NCBI GenBank assembly: GCA_046541575.1
Contig: JBKHDA010000001.1
Span: 1-64,000 of the forward strand
Reading direction: 5' to 3'
From: Halanaerobium sp046541575
Lineage (GTDB): Bacteria; Bacillota; Halanaerobiia; Halanaerobiales; Halanaerobiaceae
Length of the DNA: 64,000 nt
The notes under the pieces were generated by a model that was not told where the DNA came from, did no database searches, and saw only the letters and a program-made list of their open reading frames with translations. Numbering within the stretch: position 1 is the first letter of the stretch; each line of letters starts with the position of its first letter. Positions 62,141 to 64,000 of this stretch are shown here, in pieces. Both the position numbers and the translations under genes were made by a program.

Positions 62141-63955
62141 ATGAAAAAAAATTTAATAGTTTTTTTAAGTTTAATTTTGGTTTTAGCTATGGGTTCTGCT
62201 GTAGGAGCTCAGGAAGAAGTTAAAAATCCTGACACCCTTGTTGAAGTTAATATGGGAAATATAGATAGTCTTGATCCTCATTATCAGTATGATTCTGCAA
62301 GTGCAGAAATTATTGATAATGTTTATGAAAATCTAATTAAATTTGATGAAGGGGATATTACAGAATTTTTACCACATCTTGCAACTGAAGTACCAAGTGA
62401 AGAGAATGGTTTAATTAGAGAAGACGGTACAGTCTATGAATTTCCTATTAGAGAAGGAGTTACTTTCCACAGCGGAAATCCATTAACTCCTGAAGATGTT
62501 AAGTACAGTTTTCTGCGTGCATTAATTCAGGATAGAGATGGTGGACCTGTCTGGATGATTTATGAACCACTTTTCCAAAAAGGTTCATTAGCAGAAGTAG
62601 TTGAAGAAGTTTTAGGAGAAGAAAAAAGCCCTAGTGATTTGAGTGCTGAAGAATCTGAAGAAGTATATGCTTATTTAGAAGAAGCAATTGAAATTGATGG
62701 AAATAGTGTAATCTTTAATTTACCTCAGGCTTTCCCACCTTTCTTAAGTATTATTTCTCAGGGTAATGGTCTGGGTGCAATTCTTGATAAAGAATGGTCT
62801 ATTGAACAGGGTGACTGGGATGGTGAGCCAGATTCTATAGCTGAATACACTAATCCTTCTAAAGAAGATGACCCATTATTTGAAGTTATGAATGGTACTG
62901 GTCCTTATAAGTTAGTTGAATGGGTCAATGGTGAAGAAGTAGTGTTAAATAGAAATAATGATTACTGGCGTGAACCTGCTTCAATCAGAAAAGTTATTAT
63001 TAGAATGGTTGATGAATGGTCAACACGTAAGTTAATGTTACAGCGTGGAGATGCTGATATTGTTTATGTAGATAAGCAGTATATGAGTCAGGTTGAAGAT
63101 ATGGATGGGGTAGAAGTTATTACTGGTCTGCCAAATATCTATATGGGAGCCGGACTTATGAACTACAATATTGTGACTGATGGTAATTCAGATGTACACA
63201 GTGGAGAATTAGATGGTGAAGGTGTTCCTTCTGATTTCTTTAGTGATATTGATGTGAGAAAAGGATTCCTTTATTCTATGAATTATGAAGCATTTATTAA
63301 AGATGTACTAGAAGGAGATGGACAGCAGGGACGTGGACCTATTCCAGAACCTTTATTAGGTTTTGATGAAGAGTCTCCAACTTATGAAATGGATCTTGAA
63401 AAAGCAGAGGAACATTTCAGAGAGGCATTTGACGGCGAACTCTGGGACAAAGGATTTGAAATTACAATTCTTTATAACTCAGGTAATGAAGTGCGGAAAA
63501 GTGCTGCTGATATGTTAAAATATTATGTTGAGCAGATTAATCCTGATTTCAAGATTAATGTTCGCGGAATTCAGTGGTCTTCTTATCTTGATAAGTTAAT
63601 TGCTGGTGAGTTTACTTTAGGCTTTATAGCCTGGGGAGCTGACTATGCAGATCCACATAACTTTGTAGTTCCTTTCTTAGGTAGTGATGGAACTTACGGT
63701 GGATTTAAAGGCGAAGATTATGTAAGTTATGCTGAAGAGAATATAGATCCTTTAATTGAAGAAGCTGTTTCTTTAACTGATCCTGATGAACGTGAAGAGA
63801 TTTACAGAGAATTACAGCAGATTTCTTATGATCAGGCAATTGATATGTATCTCTATCAGCCAACTGCTCAGGTTGTTATGAAAGACTGGGTTAAGGGCTG
63901 GTACTATGATCCAATTAGAGATCCAGGACAGTATTTCTATGATTTAAGTAAATAA
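62141..63955 (+). CDS. ABC transporter substrate-binding protein, oligopeptide/dipeptide family 5
   Basis: 604 residues, TTAGGAGGG upstream. Signal peptide at residues 1-23 (LSLILVLAMGSAVGAQEE) with a signal-peptidase I site and no lipobox cysteine. LVEVNMGNIDSLDPHYQYDSASAEIIDNVYENL and REGVTFHSGNPLTPEDVKYSF are family 5 signatures; NGTGPYKLVEWVNGEEVVLNRNNDYW follows. It binds peptides or other solutes outside the membrane. A GGGGGG ribosome-binding site at the very end of the window indicates that a permease gene probably follows. Confidence 0.93.
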   Translation: MKKNLIVFLSLILVLAMGSAVGAQEEVKNPDTLVEVNMGNIDSLDPHYQYDSASAEIIDNVYENLIKFDEGDITEFLPHLATEVPSEENGLIREDGTVYEFPIREGVTFHSGNPLTPEDVKYSFLRALIQDRDGGPVWMIYEPLFQKGSLAEVVEEVLGEEKSPSDLSAEESEEVYAYLEEAIEIDGNSVIFNLPQAFPPFLSIISQGNGLGAILDKEWSIEQGDWDGEPDSIAEYTNPSKEDDPLFEVMNGTGPYKLVEWVNGEEVVLNRNNDYWREPASIRKVIIRMVDEWSTRKLMLQRGDADIVYVDKQYMSQVEDMDGVEVITGLPNIYMGAGLMNYNIVTDGNSDVHSGELDGEGVPSDFFSDIDVRKGFLYSMNYEAFIKDVLEGDGQQGRGPIPEPLLGFDEESPTYEMDLEKAEEHFREAFDGELWDKGFEITILYNSGNEVRKSAADMLKYYVEQINPDFKINVRGIQWSSYLDKLIAGEFTLGFIAWGADYADPHNFVVPFLGSDGTYGGFKGEDYVSYAEENIDPLIEEAVSLTDPDEREEIYRELQQISYDQAIDMYLYQPTAQVVMKDWVKGWYYDPIRDPGQYFYDLSK

Positions 63956-64000
63956 AAATTATTAAATAGAATATTTACAATAAATATCTGGGGGGATATT

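Noticed and set aside
1..64000. CRISPR array or complete insertion sequence
   Set aside because: No regularly spaced repeats and no transposase with terminal inverted repeats were seen anywhere in the window.

Overview
The window is a 64 kb, AT-rich chromosomal segment from a low-GC anaerobic bacterium. Several gene types suggest a halophilic fermenter of the Halanaerobium kind: a three-subunit [FeFe] hydrogenase, a SpoVB-type flippase, DegV, a thiosulfate/sulfane-sulfur uptake module, c-di-GMP genes, and an ABC binding protein with a signal peptide but no lipobox, as expected of a diderm with a periplasm. The taxonomic call is inference; there is no rRNA in the window.

Layout. 1-1640 is an accessory patch of small unrecognised, mostly membrane, genes. 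It contains a long imperfect hairpin resembling an integron attC site. 1.8-6.7 kb holds a large GAF-PAS-GAF-GGDEF-HD-GYP protein, tRNA-Leu(CAA) and a chemotaxis receptor. 6.8-10.3 kb holds an orphan NuoL/MrpD-like membrane subunit, a cold-shock protein, DegV, tRNA-Thr(CGU) and a membrane protein without a clear start codon. 10.6-13.1 kb is a GEMM-I c-di-GMP riboswitch controlling a FapA (DUF342) gene and a small HD-GYP gene. 13.4-18.1 kb holds a class V aminotransferase and a three-gene cluster: a GltD-HdrC-like flavoprotein, an HdrB-like CCG protein and a TVP38 membrane protein. 18.1-21.6 kb (minus strand) is a methyltransferase, sulfotransferase and flippase. 21.9-25.3 kb is the hydrogenase operon.

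25.4-40.2 kb is the pyrimidine regulon: carAB, pyrR and uraA-pyrBCFKDE. Three separate PyrR-type attenuators precede carA, pyrR and uraA. A membrane-anchored alpha/beta hydrolase gene sits between carB and pyrR, flanked by a perfect 35-bp direct repeat. A family of GGTACC-centred palindromic repeats recurs between the genes of this region. 40.4-45.6 kb has a PHP phosphoesterase and a sulfur module: a cysteine-rich LysR regulator, a YeeE/YedE transporter and a CoA-disulfide/persulfide reductase with a rhodanese domain. 45.9-52.5 kb has a DUF368 lipid-carrier transporter and an AddB/AddA-like repair pair. 52.6-56.9 kb has phosphoglycerate mutase, HtrA and an OmpR-type two-component system. 56.9-62 kb is a coupled polA-mutM-coaE cluster, in which CoaE is fused to methylglyoxal synthase, followed by a lytic transglycosylase. 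The window ends after an oligopeptide-type ABC substrate-binding protein.

Most promising for follow-up: the CoaE-MgsA fusion, the GltD-HdrC/HdrB/TVP38 cluster, the attC-like hairpin, the repeat-flanked hydrolase in the pyrimidine locus, the cysteine-rich LysR next to sulfane-sulfur genes, and a gene with a strong ribosome-binding site but no standard start codon.
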